From: Melampsora larici-populina 98AG31
Lineage: Eukaryota; Basidiomycota; Pucciniomycetes; Pucciniales; Melampsoraceae
Length of the DNA stretch: 64,000 nucleotides
Direction: 5' to 3'
NCBI RefSeq assembly: GCF_000204055.1
Contig: NW_006768821.1
Span: 279,186-343,185 of the forward strand
Shown: one piece after another, positions 22,337 to 34,029 of the stretch
How positions within the stretch are numbered: position 1 is the first letter of the stretch
How the letters are laid out: each line of letters opens with the position of its first letter
Translations under genes and position numbers: made by a program
The notes under the pieces: generated by a model
What the model was told of the DNA's origin: nothing
The model's input: the letters and a program-made list of their open reading frames with translations, nothing else
Database searches by the model: none

Positions 22337-24358
22337 TGTTGGTTTTAAATTTCGAAAATCAATTTAACAATTGGGTGTGAGTTTTTGAGGTCACGTTGAT
22401 GATGGTTTGAAATGAATGGGATCAATTTTAGATGATGCAGGAACAAAGAGATGACAAGATATGTACCAAAGACATATATATGTACTCAAGATTGATCTCA
22501 TGTAAAACATATTTTACAATCACGTTTCAAACAGCATTGCGTTGAATTTAAAGCAGCAAAGTTATCTCAAATTGGTGGCCAAAAAAAATTGCAGTGACGA
22601 TACTGCTTGAAACACTGGATGTTGGGGATAGTGTCTCATAGCATAAGGTGTGTGAAGGACGATTGATTCAAGAAGAAGAGTAAAAAGCTCTGGAACCGCA
22701 AGTCTTCCCAGGAGGTTTTACGTGAAAGGACTCAAAACTGGCATCAAACCAATATTTCTTGTTCACAGTGCATCTATTGACGCATGCCTAGGAGTCACAT
22801 CCAGGGCATACTTACAAAAGTTAGAGGCTCCTTTGATCTTTCAAAGATGAACTTTGAGTGACTGGAAATACACAGAAATGTTTTACAACCAGGATAACTC
22901 ATAAACTATGTGAAATGAAAAGGTCAGTGTGGTGTGGCCAAAAGTTCCTTGGTATGGATACATCCAAGGAACGGTAAATTTCACATTCCTAAAAACCTAA
23001 CACCCCAGGAGGTGGACAGCGGAGACACTACCAAGACTACCAACTGTGTACATAAAATGATACCCACATCATGTGGAACAACCAAAAATGAGCTGATCAC
23101 ACAGAAATTCTTTCGATACCCTTGCCCGCTCCGCTGGTATTGTGAGCGTGAAGTACATCCAGACATGGCTTAACATCGTTCCAACACGAACTTTGAAATG
23201 AAATCCCAATCTCACATTGAACACTCAAACAAAACGAGACGTAAGTCAGCTCACAAAAATTTGCACAAACGCGAAATAGGGCAGGTCAAGTAGGCCAGTT
23301 TTTCGCTCGTTTTGGCCCATAAATGGGCAAAAAAGTGGTCTACTTGACCTGCCCTAGTGATTTGTGATGGTCAGGTTACGGCTTGTTAACTTTTCCTGGA
23401 TTATCAAAGTATGCAAAGTATATCAATGTGTACGCGCACGAACTGTTGCTCAAGATTCTCTTTGAAAGCTTTGACGGGAAGAGCTAGAAGAGTCTATTCG
23501 CGATGTGATTGATACATACTCATATCAACAAGTCTATAAATCGAGAAATATTCTCACCGACCTGATACGGCCCAAGATGCACATGTATGTAAGAAATCTC
23601 AAGTCGTGGTGACTTTTATTTTTGTGTTATCTTTTTCTCATCTCTCTTTTTATTTTTCATTTCTTTTCGTATCTCTCAAAATTCTTAATCAGGACCCGGT
23701 GCCTGTGAGTTGTTGTACATAAACATTTTGCTGCACAGCCATGTGAATTCTGTATACACTGAATAATGCTTCTGGAACCAAATCTCCAGCTTTTACATCA
23801 TTAAAGTGCTTGGCAAATTGGCAGTAAGTTTTGAAACCTTTGCGGATTTGATCTAGCCTTCCTTTACTTGCTACGAAGATTGAATTGGTGTCAGCAGTGA
23901 AGGATGATCAGATTCATGGTGGCTGCGCAAGGATGAGAGAGAGATGTTTTTGTAACTGTAGTTTAATGAACTGTATTATCAGTTTAAACCAATTGTCTGG
24001 ACTGCATTGCCAACTTGATTCTTGGCTGTGCTTGTTTGCTTGTACTTGATTTGTTTTACATTGAGCTCAAGCAGTGATTATTAGGATTTCTTGAAAATAA
24101 TCTTTTAACGATTCCCAATCCAATTTATCAATTTGAATTTGAATGAAGGAATCAATCGATCTTATCATTCACTGATCAGGTAATCAATCCCATCACTTAT
24201 CATTTCACTATTCAAATTCATTAATTAATCAATTCACTTCATTTCCATCTTCGTCAGCTTTATCTTCACCCATTCACCATCACATTCACCACCACCATCA
24301 CTATCATCATCATCAACACTATCATCATCCAACACTTCCATCTCGCCTTTTCGTCACG
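22337..24358. other. Intergenic stretch upstream of copy B
   Basis: No supported gene was found. It contains the 80-bp inverted-repeat element at 23277-23356 and, at about 24140-24350, the leader of the next gene, rich in CAT/CAC. Confidence 0.45.
23277..23356. mobile_element. 80-bp miniature inverted-repeat element
   Basis: TAGGGCAGGTCAAGTAGGCC and its inverted copy ending in GACCTGCCCTA match over about 21 bp with one mismatch and are separated by about 38 bp. TA borders both sides. It is probably a deleted MITE whose ends remain. Confidence 0.6.
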
Positions 24359-25432
24359 GTGGCGCATTCTTCAAACTCAGATCATTGTGCATCGACCAGC
24401 ACCAACCAAGGCCTTCAAAACCTCACCACCTCATCATATGCTTCATCTCAACCTTCATCACTCTTTGACTCTTCAACACTCTCATCCGTTTCAAGTCCCG
24501 AATGCGATCAATCATCTCATTCTAAACTGAAACCATTCAAACCATCTCAACCGTTCATCATCGAAGAGCCATCAGAATCAGAACATATTTCTCCAGACAT
24601 TGGACTTGATCGACTGATCTCTCTATCAACTCAGATGCTTGCAAGCTCTACGGCAGCACTAGCATCTACTATCGCAACACGTAGCTCGATATCTTCATTG
24701 ACCAAAATTGAACATACCCTTGATCGAACCATTAGGACTCATGAACGAACTCTTAGAAGAAGACTTGATACAGTAGAAGAAAACAAACTTAAACTCGATA
24801 GTATAGGACGAGAGCTAAATTCGTGGCATGGAGAACATCATAATGTTGATCAAATCAATCATGAAGAAGAAGCAGCTCAATTAACTAAAACCATTGTCTC
24901 AGCTGAAAGAGCAAGAATGAAATCTGAATCTTCTCATCCAAGAGAAACATCATATAGACCTTTAGTTTCTATAAGACAACCCAAACAATCTACAACATAC
25001 TCTAATACACTACACATCAATGCAGATGGATGTTTACCCAAACCTTCAAGTTTTACCAGAAAAACTTCATCAACTCATTCCTTACGACATTCGATTTCAC
25101 ATTTCAATTCGACAACCCGACCTCCTAGTCCTGCTTCATCACTTTTGAATTCTTTATCAATCACTTCACCACCTAAACTGTTTCATAAACGATCCAGTTC
25201 TTCTTCTTTTCTCAGTATCAAACAAGACGAAAGAGGTGAGAATCATCATCATCATCATTGTGTTTCTATTTTACCGATTACTGAAGAAGATTCTCAGATT
25301 CATTTGTTATCATCTCAAAGGAATCATCAGTCTGTAAATGATTCTTCTTCAACACGTTATCCAACACATCGTCATTTAAATTATCATCATGATTATCATT
25401 TCTTTGAATCAACAACTGGTGTAGGAGACTAA
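24359..25432 (+). CDS. Ser/His-rich protein with a coiled-coil segment, unknown function
   Basis: The frame is open for 357 codons to the TAG/TAA region at 25430-25432. The 5' end is uncertain: position 24359 is a GTG, and no in-frame ATG exists between it and the upstream in-frame stop at 24173-24175. A missed first exon or a start at the Met near residue 93 is likely. The N-terminal third is Ser/Thr-rich. Roughly residues 90-200 form a charged helical region (RTIRTHERTLRRRLDTVEEN) compatible with a coiled coil. The C-terminal half is Ser-rich with a His run (HHHHHC) and another His/Tyr cluster near the end. No catalytic domain is visible. Confidence 0.55.
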   Translation: MAHSSNSDHCASTSTNQGLQNLTTSSYASSQPSSLFDSSTLSSVSSPECDQSSHSKLKPFKPSQPFIIEEPSESEHISPDIGLDRLISLSTQMLASSTAALASTIATRSSISSLTKIEHTLDRTIRTHERTLRRRLDTVEENKLKLDSIGRELNSWHGEHHNVDQINHEEEAAQLTKTIVSAERARMKSESSHPRETSYRPLVSIRQPKQSTTYSNTLHINADGCLPKPSSFTRKTSSTHSLRHSISHFNSTTRPPSPASSLLNSLSITSPPKLFHKRSSSSSFLSIKQDERGENHHHHHCVSILPITEEDSQIHLLSSQRNHQSVNDSSSTRYPTHRHLNYHHDYHFFESTTGVGD

Positions 25433-26607
25433 AAACCCTTTCAAACAAAATCCTTTTCTTCAAGATTTCATTTCTCGTTTTGTTGATCTCTTTTTTTTGG
25501 GGGGCGGAGACGGGAGGTCTTAAGTGATAAGTACTTTCAAATCAAGGAAGAAAAAAAAATTGAGAAATTGATGATCATTCATATCTATGTTTTGTAAAAG
25601 AAATGTTTGTAGAATTGAAGAAAAAATTTCATAAAGGATTAACAATTGTATCATGTTTCATTCAAACCTCTTTAATTAAATGTATGGTTTAATCTTTCTT
25701 CTTATATATATCTTTTTGGGTTTTCATTCTTAGTGGGTTTCAAGTTTTTTTTTCTTTAATTTGCAAACACAGAAAAACAAGTTGTGTGTTTTTGGTATCA
25801 GTTTCTTTGTGATTTGTTTACACATTTAAGATGTATATATATTTCAGGTAGAGATAAAGAAGAAGTTGAAGATTGATTATACATATGCATCAGTTTACTT
25901 ACCACTCGTTTTAGTCTTATTTTAAAATTGCTTAAAATTTTTTTCTTTGTTGTTTCTTTTCTTTGGCCTTTTAGTGTTTGATTTGATTTCTTTTGCTATA
26001 CATACATAGATACCTTGATCAAACTCTTTGCCATTCCCATTCAACTTATGTAAAGAGTCCAATTTGATCTTGTCACTTTAACTTATACAAATTTGTTTAG
26101 TATACCCAAATTGAAGAAGCAGAAATACAAGTTTTTTGTAAGTTTTTTGAGATGTTCTGTTACTCGTACTATGAAACGCTCAGAAACACACTTTTTGAGG
26201 ATCCTTTTAAATGGATTGGATTTTGAAAACAACATTGGTCCTTAGCCAAGACTCAACCGGTATGAATCCGATGGTCTATTTCGCGAAAAGCGTGTAGGTA
26301 GAAGAGCAAAATTTTGGGTGTTCTCTTTGGAATTCATTTTCCTAAGTTTGGTATGTAGACAGTGGACACACACATGTGGAAGTGTCAAAGATATGCTGAG
26401 ATATGTCCATAGTCATACTGACGTAATATGTGGAGTGTCAAACTGTATGGTAAACTGCTTGTTTACCCTCTTTCATCTTTACCACTCACTTCGATCACTT
26501 CACCATCATCATCATCCTCAACAACATCATCAACTGATTCCAAAAACAGTTCTCTCAAGACTCGAGTCCTTAAATCTAGACACTAGACGCGCTGGACCAA
26601 TTTGAAG
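25433..26607. other. Intergenic stretch
   Basis: It is very AT-rich, with T-runs and TATATA words at 25700-26000, and no protein-like frame. Confidence 0.5.
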
Positions 26608-26615
26608 TGTTTATA
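26608..26615 (+). promoter_or_regulatory. Putative TATA box of calcineurin B
   Basis: A TTATAAAG word lies about 130 bp upstream of the calcineurin B ATG at 26743. Confidence 0.4.
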
Positions 26616-26742
26616 AAGTTCATATTCATTCCGATCGACCGGTTCATCATTTCTCTGACCCATAAAATCTACAAATTCAGTCATCAAGAGTGACGTTAGA
26701 AACCAAGACTTTAAAAAATCCGGTATTCAATTATAATTCAAG

Positions 26743-27790
26743 ATGGGTCAAACCGGTTCACAATTATTACAAGAAATTGAAAAGTCATCAAATTGTACGC
26801 TACCCAAGTTTATGATCAAGAGAGGTCTTCCAATATCATTGGATCACTGACTTTTGGATATCTTTTAAAAGTCACCGGTGAAGAAATTCAAAGACTAAAG
26901 AAACGGTTTATGAAATTGGATAGGGATCAATCAGGATCGATTGATAAAGAAGAATTCCTTCAGGTTTGTTTAGAATGCTAATTCACTTATTATCAAACTG
27001 AACCAAAGTTTCCAATCTGAGTGATCATCCATTTATGACTACCCTTATGACGGCTTGAAATCACTTCATGTAACACTTTTTTGGATCAATAGACGAGATA
27101 CTGATCAAAATTCATCTTTTCTTTGGCTTTTTGATCAGATTCCAGCAATAGCAAATAACCCACTCGCGTCTAGGATGATTGCCATTTTCGATGAAGAGTA
27201 AGACATGTGGTCATTTGATTCATTACATATCTGAGCCAAAAAAAAACGTTGACCTTTATCAAATAGTGGTGGTGGTACAGTCGATTTCCAAGAGTTTGTA
27301 GACGGTTTATCCGCCTTCAGTAGTCGTGGAGATCGGGAACAAAAGCTAAAGTGTGAGTGGTATGATCGTACAAGACTGAATCTGATGGGATCATTGATTG
27401 ATCTTTGATTTGATTGGTGATCAGTTGCTTTTAAAGTTTATGACATGGATCGGGATGGATTCATTTCGAATGGTGAATTGTTTTTAGTCCTGAAGATGAT
27501 GGTGGGAAACAATTTGAAAGTAAGTTTCTCCTTAGTTCAAATCATTGAAAGTTCATTGACCCAGATCGCTCGATATTAGGATCAGCAATTACAACAAATC
27601 GTGGATAAGACAATTATGGAGGCGGATACTGATTGGTAAGAGTCTGATACTACCAATCGAAATTCTTGATCTATAACTGATAAGATTGATTATTTTGAAT
27701 AGTGATGGAAAGTTATCATTTGATGAATTTAAACAGGTCGTTGCTAACACTGATATCGCCAAACAAATGACTCTAGAGGCTCTATTCTGA
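26743..27790 (+). CDS. CNB1: Calcineurin regulatory subunit B
   Basis: Calcineurin B is the Ca2+-binding regulatory subunit of the Ca2+/calmodulin-activated protein phosphatase and binds the catalytic A subunit. Seven exons join in frame: 26743-26794, 26872-26963, 27139-27197, 27267-27352, 27425-27519, 27580-27635 and 27703-27790. The N-terminus MGQTGS is a myristoylation-type start. Four EF-hand loops are visible in order: [36 protein letters not shown] and [12 protein letters not shown]. Each keeps the acidic positions 1, 3 and 12. The length of about 175 aa is normal for the family. The gene is intact, and the exon layout with many short introns is typical of basidiomycetes. Confidence 0.95.
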
Positions 27791-28860
27791 ATCGATTTGA
27801 ATTGGTTACTATTTTCTTTGTAATCACTTCATCTAACATATCGTTGATTCTGGTGAGGAAAGCTCTCATCCTGATCTGACTTTCCTTTGGACTTGATTTT
27901 TGGTCATATCTATTCTCTCAATCCGATTTATAGAGGTAGGATTATAAATAATATGAGATTGACGGAAGCCAAAGTTGAATGTAAACTCATTTACCTAGAG
28001 TTAAAAAACACACACTATCATCATGACACCACCATCTGATAACGACAACAGATGTAGATTATTACTTATTGGGCTGTTTCTTTCAAGTTGAAGAGATCAA
28101 GGTGAAATTGAATCGAACATTTCATGATTACTAAATTGGAAACCTTTGGAATTGGTGGTCTAAGCCGTGTGTGATAAGTCACGCTAGAAGTACTCTTCTG
28201 GAGTAAGACTCAAGAGCAAGGTCTACATTCTTATTGCCTTCATTCAATCAAATTTGGAGGCTTGTAAGATGTCCACTACCTAAAGAGAACACGCATTCTC
28301 AGACTTCTCTTTGTACACTGTGTTGATTAGATGAGTTTAACAGTGAATTTTGCAACTTTTTTGTGCCTTTGTCTTGGGTGCATGCAAGGTATCACATCAA
28401 AAAAAATATTCTCTATTTGCCTCATAAATTGAAGATGCATATAATTGCATCCAATGTAAACACATAGTCTCTCAAGCATGTCCAAATAATATCTTAACCT
28501 TTGTTGTGTTGCCAAATTTTTCTCCGGGTGGTTTTGGAGCCTTGTACATATGTTATTAGGTTTTGTATAGTTTTAACAACATGTTGAGCTGGAAAAATCC
28601 CCAAAAATCTAAGGTATCCTCAGATATAGATTTCCTTGGACTGTGAGTCTGAGGAATTCATCCAAGGCTTTCAACTTGGTCCCAAAGATTGCCTTGGATC
28701 ATTTATTCAGACATTGCGTCTAAGGCTATTGCCATCTAAGGATACCTTAGATTTTCCAATTTGAGGCATATCTTTGTTTGAAGTGCATATACACCATTTT
28801 ATCCACAAACACAAATTGATGTAAGAAATGAAACACTGATGAACTGATATTTCAGGTGTT
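27791..28860. other. Intergenic stretch between convergent genes
   Basis: It holds the 3' flanks of CNB1 and the NCA2-like gene. Short Ser/Leu-type frames on the minus strand near 28330-28890 lack family motifs. Confidence 0.45.
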
Positions 28861-30792
28861 TCAAATCCCAACCAAAGATCCCCACCTAACAACAAACCGC
28901 TTGATCAATTTTCTTTTAACGGTCCAAGATATCTTAAAGTCTTCAAGATCTTCAAGCTCATTCAAATACTCTATTCTCATTGATGAACTTCTATTAGGAA
29001 AATGTTGATTGGTAGATGCAAAACTTCTAAGGATATGTAGATCAAGAAAGATGATACCAATGGTTAGATTTGGGTTCGTATGAGAGCTCTTGACTGCTGG
29101 ATGATCGGATTCGGTGGTGAGTAATGTGAGGTATCTCTCGATTCGTCTGTATCGATATCAAATGATATAAGTATACTACATCTAGAGACAGGTAAAAAAC
29201 TGATCTTTGACCTCATTGCCAACCGAACGTCTCTCCGTACTGCTTTTGTACTTTTCCCAACCACTCCAGTTCGTTTTTGAATGATTGAAGAAAGAAATTT
29301 AGTGATCATGAAGCAGATTAGCATTGATGGTGCAACACCAATAGCACCAAATGTAAGAGATTGGGACCGAAGAATCGACTGAATGCCTTCCATTGCTATA
29401 GCAAGATCGACCTTGACTTTTTGAACTAGTATGGAAAGGATTTGAATACACTTAGCAATAGGAAGCAAGAGAAGGAGAAAGTGTGTGGTATGGAAACGTA
29501 CTTTGAATAAGAAGTACCCGGATCAATGATCCGGCTACAGCTGATCGGATGGGAGTCTTTGAAAGCCACACCCGAGAGGATATCATTGAGTAGCTGGGAA
29601 CAAAGGAAAGTAGCTAAAGAAAGAAGAAACATACCTTGATCTCATGTTCCCAAACTTTCAAGACCTCCGTCAAGTTACCTTCCCTCACATGTTGAGTCAT
29701 TTCTTGGACCTGTTGATCATCCCAGCCAAACTTCTCCCGACCAAAGTCCGAGGTCATCCTTTCTAACGAAGCAAATTCAGATTGAAGGCTATCATCACTG
29801 ATGATGGCTAAAGTGCCTCGATCACCGGCTTTCAAGGTCTGGAGTATGTCCTCGATCGGTCTCAATACCCAGCCTGTAATGAAACCATAGAATGTTTCTC
29901 GAGCATTAATCAGACTATCATAAATCTTTTGACGATATGAGTAAGCTAATTTGGTGAGCGTGTACGATGCAATCGGTATACTGATCAAGATGGGCCAGTT
30001 CCGGGTTATGAAATTGGGTGGCAATATGTCAATGATCCGATCTTGTAGACGCGCTTGTTGCAAAGGTAAAGTTTTCGTCAAAAGCTGGCTCAGTGATTCG
30101 TCGATTTGTTCCTCATCAGATGAGTCTGGTTGCAGATCAAGAGGGATCAGAGTACATTTCATATCTTCAACTAAGATGTTGAAGTGAGTGTTGATGTCTG
30201 CTTCTTGGGCATCGAGAGGGCCTACTTCTAATTGACGTTCAAGCTTATCAAACGATGAAAGGAGGTATCCAATTCGTTCAGCCAGCTCGGTTCGAATAGA
30301 TTCAAGTTGCTTCCTTTTCTTTTTCGATTCATGCTTGATCAGAAAGATTGGAGAAAGCTTCGAGAGAAAGTCAGGCCGTTCGCTAGAGTTAGTTGAATGG
30401 AGTTGAGGAAATAAGTTCGATAGGAAGACATGAGGTCTTGATACTACTTGTGATAATCCATTCAGAAAGGTCGGTCTTGTTTCTCCTGTTGCCCTTGTTG
30501 ACGTGATAAAGATTTGACGAGATAGATCATAAATTCGATTCGGTAAGGTTTGCAAGAAGTAATAAGTCGCTTGATGAGGATCTTGCTCGACTGATGACCA
30601 ATATTCGATATGTTCTGATAGACTGAAGCTTTGATGAACAAGAGTATGTATGATTGTTGAGAAAGTGTTGAGAGTGAGTTGTTGAATGTGAGTATTTTGG
30701 TTGATATCGATATCTGATGACTGGTGATGGTTGATCAGTTGAGATTCTAATTCGTATGATAGTTTCTTGACCTTCACTTCAGCAAATGACAT
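28861..30792 (-). CDS. NCA2: NCA2-family mitochondrial membrane protein
   Basis: In yeast, NCA2 is a mitochondrial protein needed with NCA3 for proper expression of the mitochondrial ATP synthase genes ATP6/ATP8. Four exons join in frame: 30792-29635, 29556-29502, 29425-29212 and 29134-28861. The conserved C-terminal NCA2 domain is clear. A membrane segment, WPILISIPIASYTLTKLAY, is followed by FYGFITGWVLRPIEDILQT. The signature PIRSAVAGSLIRVLLIQ runs across the exon 2-3 junction into KVKVDLAIAMEGIQSIL. A second hydrophobic segment, AIGVAPSMLICFMITKF, comes next. The end NELEDLEDF...KRKLIKRFVVRWG matches the family's closing region. The N-terminal 330 residues are poorly conserved, as is usual. 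The gene is intact and convergent with CNB1. Confidence 0.85.
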
Positions 30793-31554
30793 TCTCGTGG
30801 TAGTGCCAGTGGGCTTGATCGCTTGATATGTCGGTCTTGAAGATTTGGTGAGTTGTATCGGTTTCAGATCTTGTTGTACATGATGACGATGTGTTGGTCG
30901 ATCGAGTTTGACAGATAAGTTCAGTCACTTTTCCTTCTATTTGGACAAAACACCAGAATCAGAAGGACAGGATACCTGGTACTATCAGTGGTCAACATCC
31001 TAGCTATGTAAACAGTCGACCAATTATGCAATTCCTCCAACTTCCAGTTCCACTTCTCCTTCTCGAAACTGTGAACCCAGGGCAGAAAATAAAGTTTACA
31101 AGGAACATTTCCGCCTTGGTTGTGGGACGACATTTTTTACATTGGACCTCACGCATCTTTCCGTGGTAAACTGCAGAGTACCTTTCCCCTATTTTTGCTC
31201 CGAATTCCCGCCAAGTGTGGAGAAACATTTTTCAGAGCATGCTGAAGTCTTATCAAAACTGGCTGCTTGTTTTGTGGACTATCTCCTCTTCACCGGCAGT
31301 GGGATCTTTTTTTCGAAACAAGTCATAATGTTGCATTTGCCGCACAACCTTAACCAGCGTGGCCGGAGTTTTTGGATCCAGATTTATTCCCCACAAACAA
31401 AAGCTATCTTGCATCGTCTGATATTATCTGCATGGCATGTCCATCACAGCCTGAGTGATTTTGGCCGCAAAATGGGACAAGCTTTTGTGACTGTGTTATT
31501 CAAAAGAAGATTTCAAATTTTCCACTCTTTTCTTACCTTGTTGTCAGGCCAACC
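30793..31554. other. Intergenic stretch
   Basis: It contains the upstream region of the NCA2-like gene and of secreted-family copy C. An open frame at 31142-31558 overlaps the start of copy C out of frame and has no family signal. Confidence 0.45.
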
Positions 31555-33232
31555 ATGAAAGTTTCAAGCAACAAAATTTTCCTGTTGTTTTGTTTTCCTT
31601 TAATCCTGGTGGACTTGTGCAGCGCCAGTCCCTACATTACAGACTTGGAGGGGTCAAAGGCAATAAGTGAGTAGACTTATAACTAGGATTTTAATGGAGA
31701 AATTGATCAAGAAAATCTGATGGTTCATGAGGTACATTCATCTTACCAACAAAGACTATTGCAAGATCTGGTATAAATATCCTGGTTATGGTCAATCAAG
31801 CACACAACATCACCTTAAGATGTATCTGGGGAAAAAGCTTGAAGAAAGACAAAGATCTGAACCATTCTTCAATTTTCTTTCCACTGTACATGATGGTATG
31901 TCATATCTTCAGAATAGCAACATATGGAACATACCAAATTGATAAAACCTGAATAAAGCCACATCTTCCAAGACAAAAGCCCTTGGACTAATGAACATCA
32001 TCTTGAAATCTGACATCCAAACTTGGGCCCAACACCTTCAGGAAATATTCAAAGAACCCCCACTAGGAGAGATGATTGCATTCTGGAAATTTATCAGTGA
32101 GCTTTTGTATTTTATGCCAACATCAGCCCTTCAGGTGACTTTGATTGAAGCCATAAAATTGGAAAACCAATTGGGTGATGAGCAAGGCACAAGAGTTTTG
32201 AGGTCTCCACGTTTAGCCTTGCTAAGAGTAATAAGGATAGGTGGAGCAAATATGAAAGAACATATTTCTATACTGAAGGAGGTCAAGTAAGTTGTTCTCA
32301 AAGTTTCCACACATCATGAAATCCATCGATTCAATAAAAACACATTCTTCTCACCTTGAAAGCAAACCTGAAAGAGTCATAGATATCTTCACAAGGGAAG
32401 AGCAAGATAAGTTAGGAGTACATAGAATGCACCTAGAGGGTAAATGGTCCTCCTTTGAGGAAGAATTGATTTATCAACACTGGGCTTCTTGTGAGTCATT
32501 ATAAGCCTTTTACTCAGCTTCAATGCAACTAAAATGAAAAACATTTGATGTTGAGGCATGAGCATGTACCTATGTGCTAAGGGTACACTCAAGAGAATTC
32601 TTGAAATTCAAGTCATTCAAGTCAGTTCTTTAAAGTTAGAAAAAAGAACTTCTTTGGGAATTCCTTCTATACCTCATGAAATAAGTCCAGTTTTTTAGCA
32701 TTGGATTAACTCACATGTTCAAGATCTCACAAAACAATTGGTAGATTATATTTACAGTTTGGATGAAAAGTGGGTCAAATGTCCAATCTACTCAACCATT
32801 TGAACTACAATTACTGACCCTTGATTCTTTTTTCAAGAGGAGTTTCAGAATTCCTTGATTACCAATCAGAAACTGATTTTGGTTTTGTCATTCACGGAGT
32901 TTTCCATCCAAGAGAGGAGAAGAAGATCATAATCTTTTGGGCAACTCGTGCGTGTTCTATTCTGATCAATTTTTGGATGTTGAATATCCTATGTACTAAT
33001 TAGAATTACTATGACTTCTCAACAAGATATGTCTTTCTATCTTGAAGTGAAAGTAAGGGAAGATACAATTGAATGTTTCAAATGTATAGAGAAATTGATT
33101 TTGCAAGGCAGTATGGAAAAGTTTCTAAAAATATGGACTCCTTTGAGATTCCAGGACAGTTTGATTGTCAGGTTGTTGGGATTTTCCCTGGGACAAACTC
33201 AAATCAGAATTTCTGGAACAATTTCTGAGTGA
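31555..33232 (+). pseudogene. Secreted-family copy C, probably inactivated
   Basis: The ATG at 31555 opens a clear signal peptide (core IFLLFCFPLILVDLCSASP). An exon-2-like piece from about 31734 carries LKMYLGKKLEERQRSEPFF. An exon-3-like piece (about 31973-32288) carries FWKFISELLYFMPTSALQVTL. An exon-4-like piece (about 32365-32490) carries DIFTREEQDKLGVHRMHLEG and ends in HWAS. The exon-5-like piece (LKRILEIQVIQVSSLK) is interrupted by an in-frame TAG at 32696-32698, where copies B and D encode an aspartate- or glutamate-side residue before a Trp. Exon 6 ends in IIFWATR, and exon 7 opens with MSFYLEVK. The exon 2/3 junction does not close in frame as cleanly as in B and D. The gene lies head-to-tail with copy D. 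Confidence 0.7.
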
Positions 33233-33547
33233 TATTGGGTAGACCATTACTTTAATTTACTACATACATTACAACAACAAAGTAATTAGATAGACAAACA
33301 ATCCAACTAACGCAGTATTTCCATTCATTGTACAAAGATATTCCAAAATCAATAAGACACAATTGCTCAAGTTTTCTGTGTTGTTATCAAATAGGAATGA
33401 GTGGCTAAATAGAATTGACGTGCATTACCTTGAGGGGACGGTCTCTCGAAGTTCCTTGTGAAAGACCATGATCAATATCTGTTGTCATTTTTTTGGCGAG
33501 ATCACCCCAGGGATCTTGCTGTTAGCACGGCACGCAAGGTGAAATAT
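33233..33547. other. Spacer after copy C
   Basis: AT-rich spacer with no protein-like frame. Confidence 0.4.
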
Positions 33548-34022
33548 TCAATGAAACCGGTGCTGTTGAATGTTTCCGGCAAAGGATCTCAGCGGATCAC
33601 AAGCAGCAAAATGTAATTTAAAATGATTCCAATCTTTTTCAACCTTGAGACTGAAGCACGTGATTTTCACTGCCGTGAACTCGAGGTTTGATACACGGAA
33701 GGTTATGTTCAAAGAGTTTAAAGATGAGAAAAAATAAATCAAAAATGCTTCAATATCAACTTCTTGCAATGTGCGCGGTATCTTATCCGATCGATTGAGA
33801 TGTTGGGTCTCTTTATAACACACTGCTGGTGATATATACTTGATAGCTTGTTGCATTTTTGGTATCTTATCAAATCGATTGAGATCTATATTCAACTTTT
33901 CAATCAAGTTTGGCTCGCAGCTTACGTTTACTTGTTTTACCGAATATAATTGTTCCCATAAATCGACATCAAGGTGATTTTTGAGTAGAGATTTGGCTTC
34001 AAACTTATCTTCATTCCTGATC
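33548..34022 (-). pseudogene. Unrecognised protein fragment between copies C and D
   Basis: The minus strand is open from about 34022 to a stop at 33548 without an in-frame ATG near its 5' end. The protein-like reading includes NHLDVDLWEQLYSVKQVNVS and two similar short words, LNRFDKIPK and LNRSDKIPR. The Leu spacing loosely suggests a leucine-rich-repeat or F-box-associated fragment, but no family was identified. The 5' end abuts the start of copy D, so a truncated gene fragment is likely. Confidence 0.3.
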
Positions 34023-34029
34023 GTCTAGG

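Noticed and set aside
31142..31558. 138-codon plus-strand frame upstream of copy C
   Set aside because: It overlaps the signal-peptide start of copy C in another frame and has no family signal.
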